A DNA stretch of 64,000 bases, from NCBI GenBank assembly GCA_015680685.1, contig MNCI01011487.1, positions 144,345 to 208,344 on the forward strand. Reading direction: 5' to 3'. The position numbers and the translations under genes are program-made. Shown here one piece after another: positions 1 to 10,146 of the stretch. The notes below the pieces were generated by a model. That model was not told the origin of the DNA, ran no database searches, and worked only from the letters and a program-made list of their open reading frames with translations. Each line of letters starts with the position of its first letter. The first letter of the stretch is position 1. The stretch comes from Gnetum montanum. Taxonomy: Eukaryota; Streptophyta; Gnetopsida; Gnetales; Gnetaceae.

Positions 1-638
1 TCTCCATTCTAACGCTACCGAAGGTCCGCGATTAGTCATGGGGGTACGGGGCCTGCTTTTTCGATTTTTACCCTAAGCCCCGAATTTTTTCGTTTCTCTT
101 CCTAACCCCTACACCTTCAGTAGTCATCATCTACATTCTTCCAGATCCATATCAGCCATACCACAACTTAGCCAAGGAACCTAAACCGAAGCAAGGTATG
201 ATTTCCTTCATAATTCAATTACCCTTGCTAATATATGATTGTGTTGTGGGTGCAAATGTCCCTCATACAACAATGGAATGGATCTGGAGCAAACACTTGG
301 AGTGGAGCAGCATTGAAGCCGCTATGCAAGGAGTGGAATTGATAATGCGCTTACAGATGGACAACGAAAGGCGCAATCTAGGCGTTGGCAGCAACAAGAC
401 TCTTCTCTCTTCTTCTCTTCTATTCTCTCTCCTCTTTTCTCTCAGCTGCCAACTGTGGCCTGATGTCATTGTAATAAGGTGTTCACCCATGTTGTCATGA
501 ACACCAGTTTTTGTCAAGTCTTGTAATAAAGACCGTTCACATGTCATCCCATTAGTTCCATTTCCCCTAATAATCCCATACCTACCTGATATCATTGTAA
601 GGAACTCGAGGACGAGTTTTCATTCAGTCATGGGGGTA
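1..638 (+). mobile_element. 3' internal end of a plus-strand LTR retrotransposon
   Basis: This stretch leads into LTR A. Its last 40 bases read ctcgaggacgag, then a purine-rich tract gtcatgggggta at 628-638, directly before the TGATGAG start of the LTR. The same layout precedes the 3' LTRs of elements 2 and 3, so it is read as the polypurine tract. The sequence upstream (1-600) shows no recognisable protein; a pyrimidine-rich block lies near 400-440. A second copy of gtcatgggggta sits at 35-46 but no LTR start follows it. The rest of the element lies outside the window. Confidence 0.6.
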
Positions 639-1710
639 TGATGAGACGCGACCTGCATGTGCCGCGATATCGCATCCCATGCGATATCGCGTACGCGATA
701 TCGCGTCTTTCCCTGCGATATCGCGTACGCGATATCGCGGTCCGCCGCCATATCTATAAATAAGAGGCGGCACTCCCTTCATTTCCCAATCCTGGCTAGA
801 AGTAGCGAAGCTCTGGCAGATTGATCACTCCAGAGTTAGAATTTTTCCCATGTGCCCGCAGTAGGAGTCCTAGAGTGAACGGCTCTTTATTCGAGCAGCT
901 TGTAACCTGAACCCAAGTTGTGTACGGCAATAAAGACGAACTTGATTGGATAAACCTTGCAGTACATGGTTTTATTGTTGTTTATTTACTGCTTTCCTAG
1001 TGCGCACAAGTACGACTTGATTACGAGCGTCTACGGACGTGTACGGCTAGTCAAGGAATCGGCTGCTTGTCGCAACGCATGAGTACGACTTGATTACGAG
1101 CATTGGCTGCTTGGTAACCCAGTAGCGTATTCCAGGATTCTGCGCTTGGTAATCCCAGTGGTAGTCCAATGTGTACGGCTAGTCAAGGAATCGGCTACTC
1201 ATTGCTAGGCTAGAACGTGTGATAAGTACGACTTAGTTACGAGCACCCACGGGTGTGTACGGCTAGCTAAGGAATCGGCTGCTTATCACACTTAAGCTAA
1301 ATAGGTGCCTCAGTACGACCACTTCGAGCACTTGCGTTACGTGTGGTGATCCCAGTAACGATTAGCGTTTGGTAAGCCACAGTTGCATAGTTCAGGGTGT
1401 GTCCGGTAAGTGGGAACGGATGCTGACGCTAGTTAATTTAGACTTAGGACATTAGTTAGAGTTAGTTAGTTTCTCAACCCTTTCCTCTGATAGCATAGAA
1501 GATAAACCTGAAAATACCAAAAAAATCACATACCTCAGACTTGCTTAACCATACACCGTGACACTTACAAGCAAGCCTGGGAAGACAACGAACGATTAAC
1601 CCCAAGTGTTTCTTGTGGTGTTAAGGCATTTAGTCTGCGGAGTTCAACCGGATCGCGCGTGCACGCTCGTATTCGTATGGTTGAGTGTAGGGGTACCTCG
1701 CCACTCATCA
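639..1710 (+). mobile_element. LTR A: 3' LTR of a Tat-like Ty3/gypsy element
   Basis: The LTR runs from TGATGAG (639) to CTCATCA (1710). The end matches, in reverse complement, the LTR ends at 5779, 16674, 29713 and 56234. Five GATATC-centred palindromes (666-736) lie just before a TATA box (TATAAA, 755-760). An AATAAA-type signal lies near 930 (caataaagacga). Repeated modules fill 1009-1331. A polypurine tract precedes it and no primer site follows, so it is a 3' LTR. It is in plus orientation while the neighbouring element 1 is minus, so it probably belongs to a separate element inserted into element 1. Confidence 0.8.
1009..1331 (+). repeat. Repeated modules in the R/U5 part of LTR A
   Basis: A module close to agtacgacttgattacgagc occurs at 1009, 1082 and 1225, with a degenerate copy at 1312. 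A second module, gtgtacggctagtcaaggaa, occurs at 1039, 1171 and 1255. They alternate, giving a partly tandem array. A reverse-complement relative of the first module is present once in the LTRs at 29713 and 56234. Confidence 0.75.
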
Positions 1711-1739
1711 CACACCATGCAAATACTTTGTTATTTTTG

Positions 1740-2330
1740 TTTGCTCACCTTCCCGATAATTGAGTAACGTCAAAACGGTAAGAAAAAACTCAAGAAGAAA
1801 GCATCCAAGCACCCAAGAGAACGGCCAACACAAAAGCATCAAGTTCCCTTGAAGTCACACCCTTTTCAATCCTTGAGTCCTTCCTTAGTTTGAGAAATGC
1901 CCAGTCACCGATTTGTTATAGGTCTTATTAAGAAAGAAACTATACATTTTTGAGCCAAGAGAGACCATAGAAAGTTGTGGATGTATGGATGAAGTGGACT
2001 CATTTCCTGCTATATCAAAATAAACATACCTTGATATCAACATCATAACTTAAAGGTAAAAACCAAACATTAGCAATCAATATAAAAATAGTTCATACCA
2101 CCATTAAGAACACTTATTAAATGACAAACTTACAAGATGGATCACACACACACACACACACAAAATGAAAAAGTATAATGACGTTGTAAGATAAAAAACA
2201 AGAAAAGTTAAATAAATTTGTAAAACAAAAATGTGTAAGAAAAAAACATGTAAAAATTTTTTTAAAAAAAACTGAGGGCCCCAAATGATTAGCATAGGTG
2301 GCCATCTCCCCCATGACTGAATGGAAAGGG
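1740..2330 (-). other. Non-coding spacer downstream of pol in element 1
   Basis: No gene is supported. Short blocks match the element 2 spacer: the run around 1850 matches about 22870, the run around 1985 matches about 23010, and a CA dinucleotide repeat at 2144-2163 matches a shorter one at 23198-23212. On the minus strand a purine tract (cagtcatgggggaga) at 2304-2318 resembles the 3' polypurine tract. Confidence 0.55.
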
Positions 2331-2636
2331 AGAGATCCAAAATAATGAGTGCCTATTTGAATTTTTCAAAAGTGTCCGACTTCTCCCGATTGGTGTTTTC
2401 AAGTTTAGGGGTGGAAATTGGCGATGCTTATATTCCAATATGTCTATGCCTTCATTATGAGCGTGGGTTATTTCCCCAGTTCATTCCATGCATGTTGGTT
2501 TGCTCTTTCGACTAGCTGTCAACCACGGGATATCCACTTGTTGTGTGGTTGCTACATACAGGCACCTTTGAATGTTATCCTCTGGTGCACATCGGTTACA
2601 TGTAGGAGATGTTAAATTTTGCATCACCCATTATTC

Positions 2637-3356
2637 CTACATGTCATCATTCTCTGAGTCACTGTATGTGATGCATGGAACTTTCTTCTTCTCAATCTTT
2701 CCATAAATATTTACCTTAGATATCTCCAAGGAAAGATCACGGAACCCTAGATACGCATCTATTGTACTCAACCATGGCTTTCCCATTATAATTGGGAAGC
2801 CCCCATTGTTACTGTTGACTTCTATCACTAAGAAATTGGCTAGGTATGACCAACCATACATAGTCGTAACTATGTCCTCCACCAATCGCAAGGGAATGGT
2901 GATGGACTAGTTAGCCAGCTCTAGTTGAATGTTGCTCTTCTTGAGTTGGGGTAGGTTCTAGGCTTGATACATTTCTCGTGAGCTTAAGTTGACTCTGGAA
3001 CCTGAGTCAAGAAGAGCCTTGTGTGGTTCATTCCTAGCAACTTGGAGATAAATTAAGGGACTTCCAGGGTTAGATAGTTTCCTGGGAAGATGGCCTACCT
3101 TGATCCAATCGGTTATGGTATGTGTTAACATAACCATCTGCGTTAAGCTCTGGTGTTGAACTAAAGGGTGCTCCGAAGCCTTATTTGTTGGAGTGTACCT
3201 AGACTCAACCGCTTGTGGTTGTGAGAGCTTGTCTGGGCTTTTGGTTCTAAAGAAAGGTCTTCTCTTTTTGGGGTTTTTAGAACTAGCAATGGGTTGAATG
3301 GTTACGGCTCTCGTAGTGTTATGTTGCTGCGATTGAGTGGGAAGTTCCCCTTGCAT
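2637..3356 (-). pseudogene. Ty3/gypsy aspartic protease region, element 1
   Basis: Two open segments in the same minus frame (3356-2958 and 2891-2637) carry a retroviral-type protease. The catalytic motif is visible as LLDSGSRVNLSSREMY, with D-S-G at the active site. The downstream part contains FPIIMGKPWL, typical of the C-terminal half (hydrophobic-G motif region). Upstream is a Pro/Ser/Thr-rich linker. The matching domain of element 2 reads LLDSGSGVNLISHDMY. Function in an active element is to mature the Gag-Pol polyprotein. A stop between the two segments and the absence of RT downstream show that it is not functional. Confidence 0.8.
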
Positions 3357-3699
3357 TGTTGGAGCGGGTGGTATGGGAACTACTGGTGGAAGAGAGGCGG
3401 ATGGATTAGGAGGATGGTATGGATGTGGAGCATCTCCTGAAGGAGAAGGAGTCCTTCTAAAGTACTCCTAAACTTGGTAGTAATGTTGGGGAGTTGTGTG
3501 ACCCATGGAGTCACTTGGAGAAACCAGTTGCTGCACGTAGTAGCCATAAGGATCGGGTTGCCGGTAAGGGTATTGATGTTTAGGCGGTGGCATCCCCCAT
3601 GACTATGGGTATTTCCACTGCTGATGTTGCCCGATGGATTGTGGTGGAGTTCCACTTGGATAGTACATCAACGGTTGGTCGAACTGTCTTGGGTTACCT

Positions 3700-5635
3700 T
3701 GGGGATAAGGTAACCTTCGGGGTGTCTACCGTCTGTTGAGTCTCGGGTTGAGTGCATACACCCCAAACTCTTGTAAATGTGAGATGATTGAACAACATCC
3801 CTTAGGATAGTCATATTGGTAGATCTCACATCCACCATCATTGTTTGTATCTAAATCCACAACCTCATCAAAGATAATTATTTTCCCCTTACCCTTGTCA
3901 CGTGCAAGGCCTAAATCTCTCTGCTTTTTCTTGTCCTTGTCACTACTTCATTTTTCCTTAGACTCCTCTACAATTTTCAGGACAAGTTCAAGTCTACTAT
4001 CCAAGGAGTCTTGTATCTAATCTACCTTAGCTACCACTTTTGTTGTTAGCTTCTAAAGTGGCAAGGTTTTCCTATTCACCAACTCTTCGAGTGGTGACTC
4101 ATCCTCTTCATCACAGAATCTCACTTCCCTCTTCTGAAGGGAAGGATCGCAGTTATATTCTTCCGCACTCTTTCTTTTTCGTAGCTCCCCTTCTTCTTTA
4201 GCTACTTGTTCCAATAAGCGATGAATTTCATGGGATCTAAGTTCTGATAGTCTCCCTTGGGCATAAGTCCCAAGGGTTCTCCTAGTTTCATACCTTAGCC
4301 CATCTACGAGATGGCGGAGTTGATCCCGTTGTGTGTAACCATGGCTCGGGTAACGATGTAACAATGCATAGTAGCGGCCGATGGCAACATCCAAGGGTTC
4401 ATGAGTACCTTGCTTCCATCCTTGGATCTGCGTATGCAAATGAGACACTCTGGAGTACGTTTGATATTTATCGTTGAAGAGTTCTAACATCATACTCCAC
4501 CTCCTAATGGTTTCTGATTCTAAGGACCGGTACCAACTCTCTGCTTCCTTTATGAATGTCCTAGAAAACAACTTCAGTTTCTACCACTCGTTTTCTATGT
4601 TTTGGAAGGCGCAAGCATCGTGGAATGCTTGTAAATGATTTTTCGAATCTGCGTTGTATCCCCCTTCGAAGCGTGGGATATTGTTCATGTCTAAGTGCTT
4701 GATCCGACTATCCTTTTGATTCCTTGTCAGTATTCTCACTACCTTCATTATATCTAGCATACTTTGGGTGGCAAGTAGGGGTTCTTCATGATCATCTCTT
4801 TCATGATGTTTATGTTGTTCCCTACTTTTCCTTCTTTCATGCCCTTGTCCTCTCTCTCGACTTTCTCATTGAGGTCTCTCATTTTGTCTACCTCTATCCT
4901 CATCGTTATGCTCTCTATGACTATGCCCAAATGTGGAAGGAGAGGGTGAATGATGAGATGAAGGGGAAGAATAAGAAGAACCATCGCCATGATGATGTTT
5001 CCTACCTACTCTTTTGTGGCCTCGCCCTGATCGTGATGATGATTTGCATGCCCGTACTTGTCATGTGTTGTTGTTCCCTCAGTGAACAGTTGGCGTTCAC
5101 GGGGATCAGAACCAAGGTTGTGTATCGTGGAGCATAGGTTCTGATACCCCACCTCCTCACTATTGTTAGGAGGGGAAACATCATTTGATGGAGAACCCGT
5201 TATGAGTGGTTCACCATCTCCAATTTCACTTACGATGTGCAGGACCCCTTTGCCCTTCAACAATGTATGGTGGCTCTCCTGCCTTGAGTCCCTTAAACAT
5301 TGTGTTGATGTGGGATGGTAATCCCTCGTGTCAAAATCACCTATAACATACTTAGCATATAGCTGTGTCATGCCGATCTGTGCTAGAGCACAGAGGAGCA
5401 TGTTGGGGACTACACAATCTGGAGGTAACACTATGCTACCTTGCAAGTCTCTCTAGTGCATCTGTTCATCCTGATGAAGGATAAAAGTAAAATTAGGTAT
5501 GTACTCATCGGGATGAGTATATACCACTCGGTATTTTTGAGGAACTGGCTGATTTTGGTTATGTGTTTTAGACTACCGATTGTTTCTTGTATGATCCCTA
5601 GGTGGTGAATTGCTTTTTTTCGAAGAAGAATACAT
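3700..5635 (-). pseudogene. gag of element 1
   Basis: A likely start codon is at 5635 (MYSSSKKS). The order is an N-terminal domain containing HPDEYIPNFTF and GSIVLPPD (about 5530-5300), a Ser/His/Arg-rich charged linker (about 5010-4750), and the retrotransposon Gag core (4571-4053) with EAESWYRSLESETIRRW and LFNDKYQTYSRV. It then passes through a short Cys-containing segment (about 3850-3760), without a canonical CCHC knuckle, into the protease linker. Element 2 and element F share the N-terminal domain. Frames change between segments and stops are frequent, so it is decayed. Confidence 0.75.
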
Positions 5636-5759
5636 TGTGTCTTGTCAGTGTGGTATTTAACCATTATATAATTTTTTCGTTTAATTAACCCTAAGGTTCA
5701 TTTAAGCTCCCAACGATGTGAGTGATTTCCTATGTTCTACTTAGTGCACAAACACTTAG

Positions 5760-5777
5760 TCCCCGACAACAACACCA
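5760..5777 (-). other. Primer binding site, tRNA-Asp type (element 1)
   Basis: The minus strand reads TGGTGTTGTTGTCGGGGA one base after the LTR. It agrees at 14 of 18 positions with TGGCGCCGTTGCCGGGGA, the complement of the plant tRNA-Asp 3' end as I recall it. All four differences are C-to-T changes, as expected from decay of methylated DNA. Confidence 0.75.
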
Positions 5778-5778
5778 A

Positions 5779-6715
5779 TGATGAGTGGCGAGGTACCCCT
5801 ATACTCAACCATACGAATACGAGCGTAGCACGTGCGATCCAGTCGAACTTCGTAGACTAAGTGCCTACACACCTCATGGAACACTTAAGGTTAATTATTC
5901 GTTGTCTTCCCAGACTTACTTGTAGTTGTCAGGGTGTATGGTTAAGTAAGTCTAAGGTATATGATTTTTATGTCTTTTCGGTTTTATCTCCTATGCTGAT
6001 AAGATAAAGGGTGAAGAGACTAATTACTAACTTTAGCTAACTAACTAAGTCTTAATTAACCTAGCATCAGCATCTGTTCCCACTTACCGTGCACACCTTG
6101 AACCAATGCAACCTTGGTTACCAAACGCTAATCGTTGCTAGGATCACCAAGCGTAACGCACGTGCTCAAAGCTGTTGTACTGAGGCACTTAACTAAGTCT
6201 TAATTAACCTAGCGTCAACATCCGTTCCCACTTACCATTCACACCCTAAACCAATGCAACCTTGGTTACACGCTAATTGTTGCTAGGATCACCAAGCGTA
6301 ACGTACATGCTCGAAGTGGTCATACTGAGGCACTTAACTAGGAGAGAAGGGTTGAGAGAGATTTAATGACTAATAAAGTGATTAAATGATAAACATTAAA
6401 TAGCAATAAATAAAATCTTATTTAGCCTATTCCATGCACTACAAGGTTTATCCAAGAAGTTTGTCTTTATTACCGTACACAACATGTGTTCATCTACAAT
6501 ATTTGCTCGAATAAAGATCCATTCACTTTGGAGCTCCTACTGCGGGCACATGGAAATTAATCTATCTAGAGAGGTAAAACTACCAGAGTTTTGCTAAGGG
6601 TCTAGATCTAGATGTGAAACAAAGGGAGAGCCACCTCTTATTTATAGACTTGGTGACGGACCGCGATATCGCGGGGGACAACATGATATCGCGTATGCAA
6701 TATCACATCCCATCA
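5779..6715 (-). mobile_element. LTR B: 5' LTR of element 1
   Basis: On the plus strand it runs from TGATGAG (5779) to CCATCA (6715). The TATA box is on the minus strand (plus sequence tatttata near 6640). Upstream of it are GATATC palindromes at 6665-6670 and 6685-6690 plus a decayed copy. A 148-bp segment is duplicated in tandem at 6043-6335. The primer site follows directly on the internal side. Bases 6716-6720 (atagt) would be the right-hand target duplication; its partner lies outside the window. Confidence 0.8.
6043..6335 (-). repeat. 148-bp tandem duplication inside LTR B
   Basis: Copy one spans 6043-6190 and copy two 6191-6335. Both start aactaagtcttaattaacct and end ctgaggcactt. Copy two has a few substitutions and a small deletion. 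LTR A contains the equivalent segment once (about 1300-1445, reverse complement). Confidence 0.8.
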
Positions 6716-7945
6716 ATAGTCAAGTTATCAAAATTAGATTCCAAGTAATGAATTTTCTTTTATATGTAGACGATGCTACCTTGATCTCCACTACTATAGA
6801 AGGTACGAAAAATATATTGCAAATTTAAGAAAATTATTGTCATTTATCTAGTCCTCAAGTAAATATAGATAAAACCAAATTGATGATCTAGGGTACAAGA
6901 AATGAGTATTATAAACTTCCATTTTTGAGGTACCAATGTGCAAATAGTATATGCTTTTAAATATTTGGGTCTCATATGAACAATTACATGTGGAAGAAAT
7001 GAACCAAAGAAAAAATAGTAGGAGGTTTCAAGGCTTTGTATGCTTTCAAAAACAAGTGCAAGGATTTAGGACTCTAGGCTTGGAAGGTCAAAAAATGAAA
7101 TTTTCTATCATCTATCCTACTATATTGTATGGACGTGTTGTTTAGGGACCTAGAATCAATGTTAAACTTTAGAAAGAAATTAAAAGAGAGTTAAAAAACT
7201 TTTCTTCTCAATGAGTTAAATGTAAAGGTGTAAACACCTTCCTTAATGTTATTATGTAAATGTGACTTATTGCCTTTAAAAGAAAAAGCATTGTGCCAAT
7301 TCATTATATACACTCATAGTTTACATATCTCAAGGCAAGAAAAAATGTCTACAACAATTCTTGAGGATTCATGAGACCATAGTTGGTATTTTCAGGGGAT
7401 GTAGTGGTTGAGAAAATAGAATATCTCTTGGAAGGATTTACAACAAAGCCTAATCATATTTTCCAACTAGTCAAGTCAAAGTTTTTAACACAAATGTAGG
7501 CTAATGTGGAAGGCAAGAGGCCATTTTATTTACATAACATTAGATCTAATAACCTAGATATGGAAGCTTACTATCTTTGTACTGTTATTCCTATCAAGTA
7601 TTGAAATGCAATTACAGGCTTTGCCTAAGTTCCCATTATGTTAGAATTGAAAGTTGAAGATGGATTTAACTCCCTCAAGTAGAACACATTTGTAGGTTGT
7701 GTAGATCAAGAGCCCTTAAGGATGAGTTACATTATTTCTTTTTTTGTACTATTATTAACTATTTGAGACAATGTTACCATGTTATACCAAAAAGAGTATA
7801 GTATTTATTTTTAATGTCCCCATTGATGCTTGGTTAATTTGTAGAGTCTATTTTTATTTTTCATGAAAATGTAATGTCTGTCTAATAGATCCTATGGGTC
7901 TTCCAATGTAATAAAGCTTCATTTTATTTCACAATTTAAAGACCA
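6716..7945 (+). mobile_element. LINE (L1-type) remnant, RT core to 3' end
   Basis: Plus-strand translation shows the RT catalytic motif FLLYVDDATLIS (YVDD codons at 6763-6774), followed by VNIDKTKLM, YLGS-like and GWKAFYA-like blocks and a PTILYGR block near 7110-7140, the usual order behind the L1-clade RT catalytic site. Stops and shifts interrupt the frame throughout. The 3' end near 7910 carries aataaagcttcattt, and a second copy of this 3' region lies at 54880-55310. The 5' end is cut by the insertion of element 1. The LINE is not functional. Confidence 0.75.
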
Positions 7946-8745
7946 TGAGTGTGAATGGAAAGACAAAAACTTGTAAACTAACATAACTACATTAAACATT
8001 AAACCTATCCTATCCACAAATTATAACGCAATCCACTAGAATGCTTGTAGACTATATTGGTAAGCATTGGGCTTACTTATTGCTCATTATATGAATTATG
8101 TACAAAATATAATTTTTCTTTACACATGAAATTCTTGTGTTCAAGTTTTAAAATTCTAATTAAAAATGCATGAAATTCTAATTTTGCAAGGTGTTTTTGA
8201 AACCAAAACTAGATGATATGTACCCTTGATATATAACTAAGACAAGACTACTTTTTTTCTAGGGGACTAATAGACTGATTTTGAAAAGATTTGGTATAAT
8301 ATAGGATAAAAATTTTGGGAGATATAATTTGTTGTGACATAAAGGGACCTTAGAGAGGGTTATGAAATTGAATTTTAATTGGTGTTATCCACTAGCTTGA
8401 ATTATAGATGGAATATAATTTTGCCTTATAGGATTAGACCCTTGTGTAAGAATTGGTAATTAGCCTATTGACCAAAAATTAAAATTAACCTTCAATATTG
8501 AAAATCTTATTTAATGTATATTATTCATTTTTATATTTAATAATATAATCAATACTAATAATTAATTTGATGGTTTTGAGACTTCATTTTTGGCCCTTCC
8601 CAACTATCTCGTCAATGCATGGCCAATAGAAGATAAATGGATAGGGCTTGGTTTGAAATTACTAAACTCCACTGGCATAAGCTTTTGGCATTAATTGGAA
8701 CTCTTGTATATCCATGCAGCTTTTATATTCATTGGCTGGAGATAT
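7946..8745. other. AT-rich intergenic stretch
   Basis: No gene, RNA or repeat was recognised. This is the 3' flank of the bromodomain gene and probably holds its 3' UTR and terminator, but no clear polyadenylation signal was picked out. Confidence 0.4.
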
Positions 8746-10146
8746 CTATATTTCGTTAGGTTCTTCAATTCCATGCTTTTCTATATTTTTAGCGTCCTGG
8801 ACCTTTGATGGAGTAGAGCATGATACATCAGAATTTGTTTTATCCTTCTCCTGTGGGGTATGATGCATTTTCTCACCAATTGCAATAATTTCTTTCAACG
8901 ATGACACAGGAAGCCCAGGGGCAAAAACGTCAAAGCTCCGGGTTCTATCATCTACCGTTTCTTCCTCAATGCATTCTGGGTTCCTTGAAACGATTTCCAA
9001 AATCTCAGAATTGTCACAACCACCATCCTCAAATAACTTCTCAACCATCTCAACCAATTCAACCAGCTCTGCTCTCGTTCTTTCTTCGTCAGTTAGAGAA
9101 TCGTCCACACCTGTTTCATTCTCTTCCACATCATCACTTCTATCACATTCTTCTTCTTTTTCTTCCTCCGCCGCTTGCGTTTCCGTAGGCGGAAGATCCT
9201 CTTCTAAATAGTCTCTCCCACGTATCCAAAGTTTGGATGCAATTTCCAGTATGAGATTATTCCAACTCTTTTCGAACTCCCTGAGATATGTCTTGGCAGC
9301 AATGTGAAATTCAGTGTCTGATGGGTTGAACTTGATGGCATTCTGGAACGTTTGTCTAACACCATCTGCAAAACTGCCATAGCTTGGGTATTCACCGGAT
9401 GCCAATCTTCTCTCCACTGTGCCAAGATCCATGGGAAAGTCGATTATGTCGAAATATTCGTCGATGTTATCCCAGTCCTTGGGATCCACAGGTTGGTTGA
9501 AGACCCAGTAGTAGGGCATTGTTTTCAGATCGTTCAGTAACGGCATGCAGTATTTGTTCATTTTCACAGTCCCTGGTCTAAATCCCTCCACAACATCAAG
9601 AAAAGCCTCCCCGTCATTTTTTGTCATTTTTTTCTCTTTTTTGTGAGCGCTCCTTCCTTCCTCATCGGAATCGGTACCAGTGCCTTCCCGAAATCCTGAA
9701 CTCGGGGCTTTACCTAAACCCTGAACTCGCTTTGTTGCCGGCTTCAAATTTGTATTGGAAACTGCAACTCTCTTTCGTGCTTCTGCATTATCTTCTGCTA
9801 CTGCTTTGTTGATTGTTTCTGGGTCTGCTACCGCTACATTTTTTGGGTCTGAATTTTCAATTCTTTTGGTGATCTTGATCCGGTTGTGGTGTCCGGGAAA
9901 ATGTTTGAGAGCACCACTACGTCTTTTCGTGCGTTTTGGGCGAGCACCAACTTGGAAGGCTGGGTCTGAATCTGAGTCATCGTCTGAGTCCAGGCGGCTT
10001 CTTTTGCCACGAGTTGGTGCTCGAGAAGGCCTTGAAGCTGATGCCCCAGGATCTCTATCATTGGCATTGCTGCTACTGCTGCTGCTGATCCTTTCCCCAT
10101 GAATCTTTCGAGCTCTGCGGGGGGCCATGTTTGTACAGCAACCCAA
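8746..10146 (-). CDS. Bromodomain protein, GTE/BET-like, intronless
   Basis: This is a 466-residue open frame and the only convincing host gene here. The start is Met1 or Met7 (MAPRRARK); the context does not decide. Residues 8-95 are basic with a Ser run (21-26) and an acidic patch (53-61), likely disordered and nuclear. A bromodomain spans about 196-302: WVFNQPVD (214-221) is the WPF-shelf region, FPMDLGTVERRL (237-248) the conserved helix after it, and FNPSD (273-277) carries the Asn expected to bind acetyl-lysine. An acidic block follows (323-348), then a region rich in Leu and Glu (355-425) that may be a diverged extra-terminal segment; this is uncertain. Such proteins bind acetylated histones and regulate transcription. 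No intron is needed, so a retrocopy is possible, but the intact frame argues for function. Confidence 0.85.
   Translation of the reverse strand: MGCCTNMAPRRARKIHGERISSSSSSNANDRDPGASASRPSRAPTRGKRSRLDSDDDSDSDPAFQVGARPKRTKRRSGALKHFPGHHNRIKITKRIENSDPKNVAVADPETINKAVAEDNAEARKRVAVSNTNLKPATKRVQGLGKAPSSGFREGTGTDSDEEGRSAHKKEKKMTKNDGEAFLDVVEGFRPGTVKMNKYCMPLLNDLKTMPYYWVFNQPVDPKDWDNIDEYFDIIDFPMDLGTVERRLASGEYPSYGSFADGVRQTFQNAIKFNPSDTEFHIAAKTYLREFEKSWNNLILEIASKLWIRGRDYLEEDLPPTETQAAEEEKEEECDRSDDVEENETGVDDSLTDEERTRAELVELVEMVEKLFEDGGCDNSEILEIVSRNPECIEEETVDDRTRSFDVFAPGLPVSSLKEIIAIGEKMHHTPQEKDKTNSDVSCSTPSKVQDAKNIEKHGIEEPNEI

Larger units (their letters stand above)
1711..6715 (-). mobile_element. Element 1: truncated Tat-like Ty3/gypsy element lacking RT and integrase
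   Basis: The minus-strand order is 5' LTR (6715-5779), tRNA-Asp type primer site, gag (from 5635), protease (about 3060-2640), then a jump to the spacer that in element 2 follows integrase (2340-1740 here). RT, RNase H and integrase are missing: sequence matching element 2 at about 26450-26600 ends near 2520, and sequence matching element 2 at 23345-23400 begins near 2330. The left end is cut where LTR A ends (1710). The right flank enters the middle of a LINE RT gene, so the element inserted into a LINE. Confidence 0.75.

Noticed and set aside
35-46. Second gtcatgggggta as a polypurine tract with an LTR behind it
   Set aside because: It is followed by cggggcc rather than a TG LTR start.
198-595. 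Overlapping 100- and 110-codon frames on both strands
   Set aside because: No recognisable domain; the Leu/Ser run comes from a pyrimidine-rich tract.
663-740. GATATC repeats considered as a CRISPR-like array
   Set aside because: Spacing is irregular and short, units are palindromes inside an LTR, and the DNA is eukaryotic.
2144-2163. CA dinucleotide repeat as a notable feature
   Set aside because: Simple repeat; useful only because a shorter one lies at the matching place in element 2.
8901-10102. Several open frames antisense to the bromodomain gene
   Set aside because: They are shadows of the real minus-strand frame and lack any domain.
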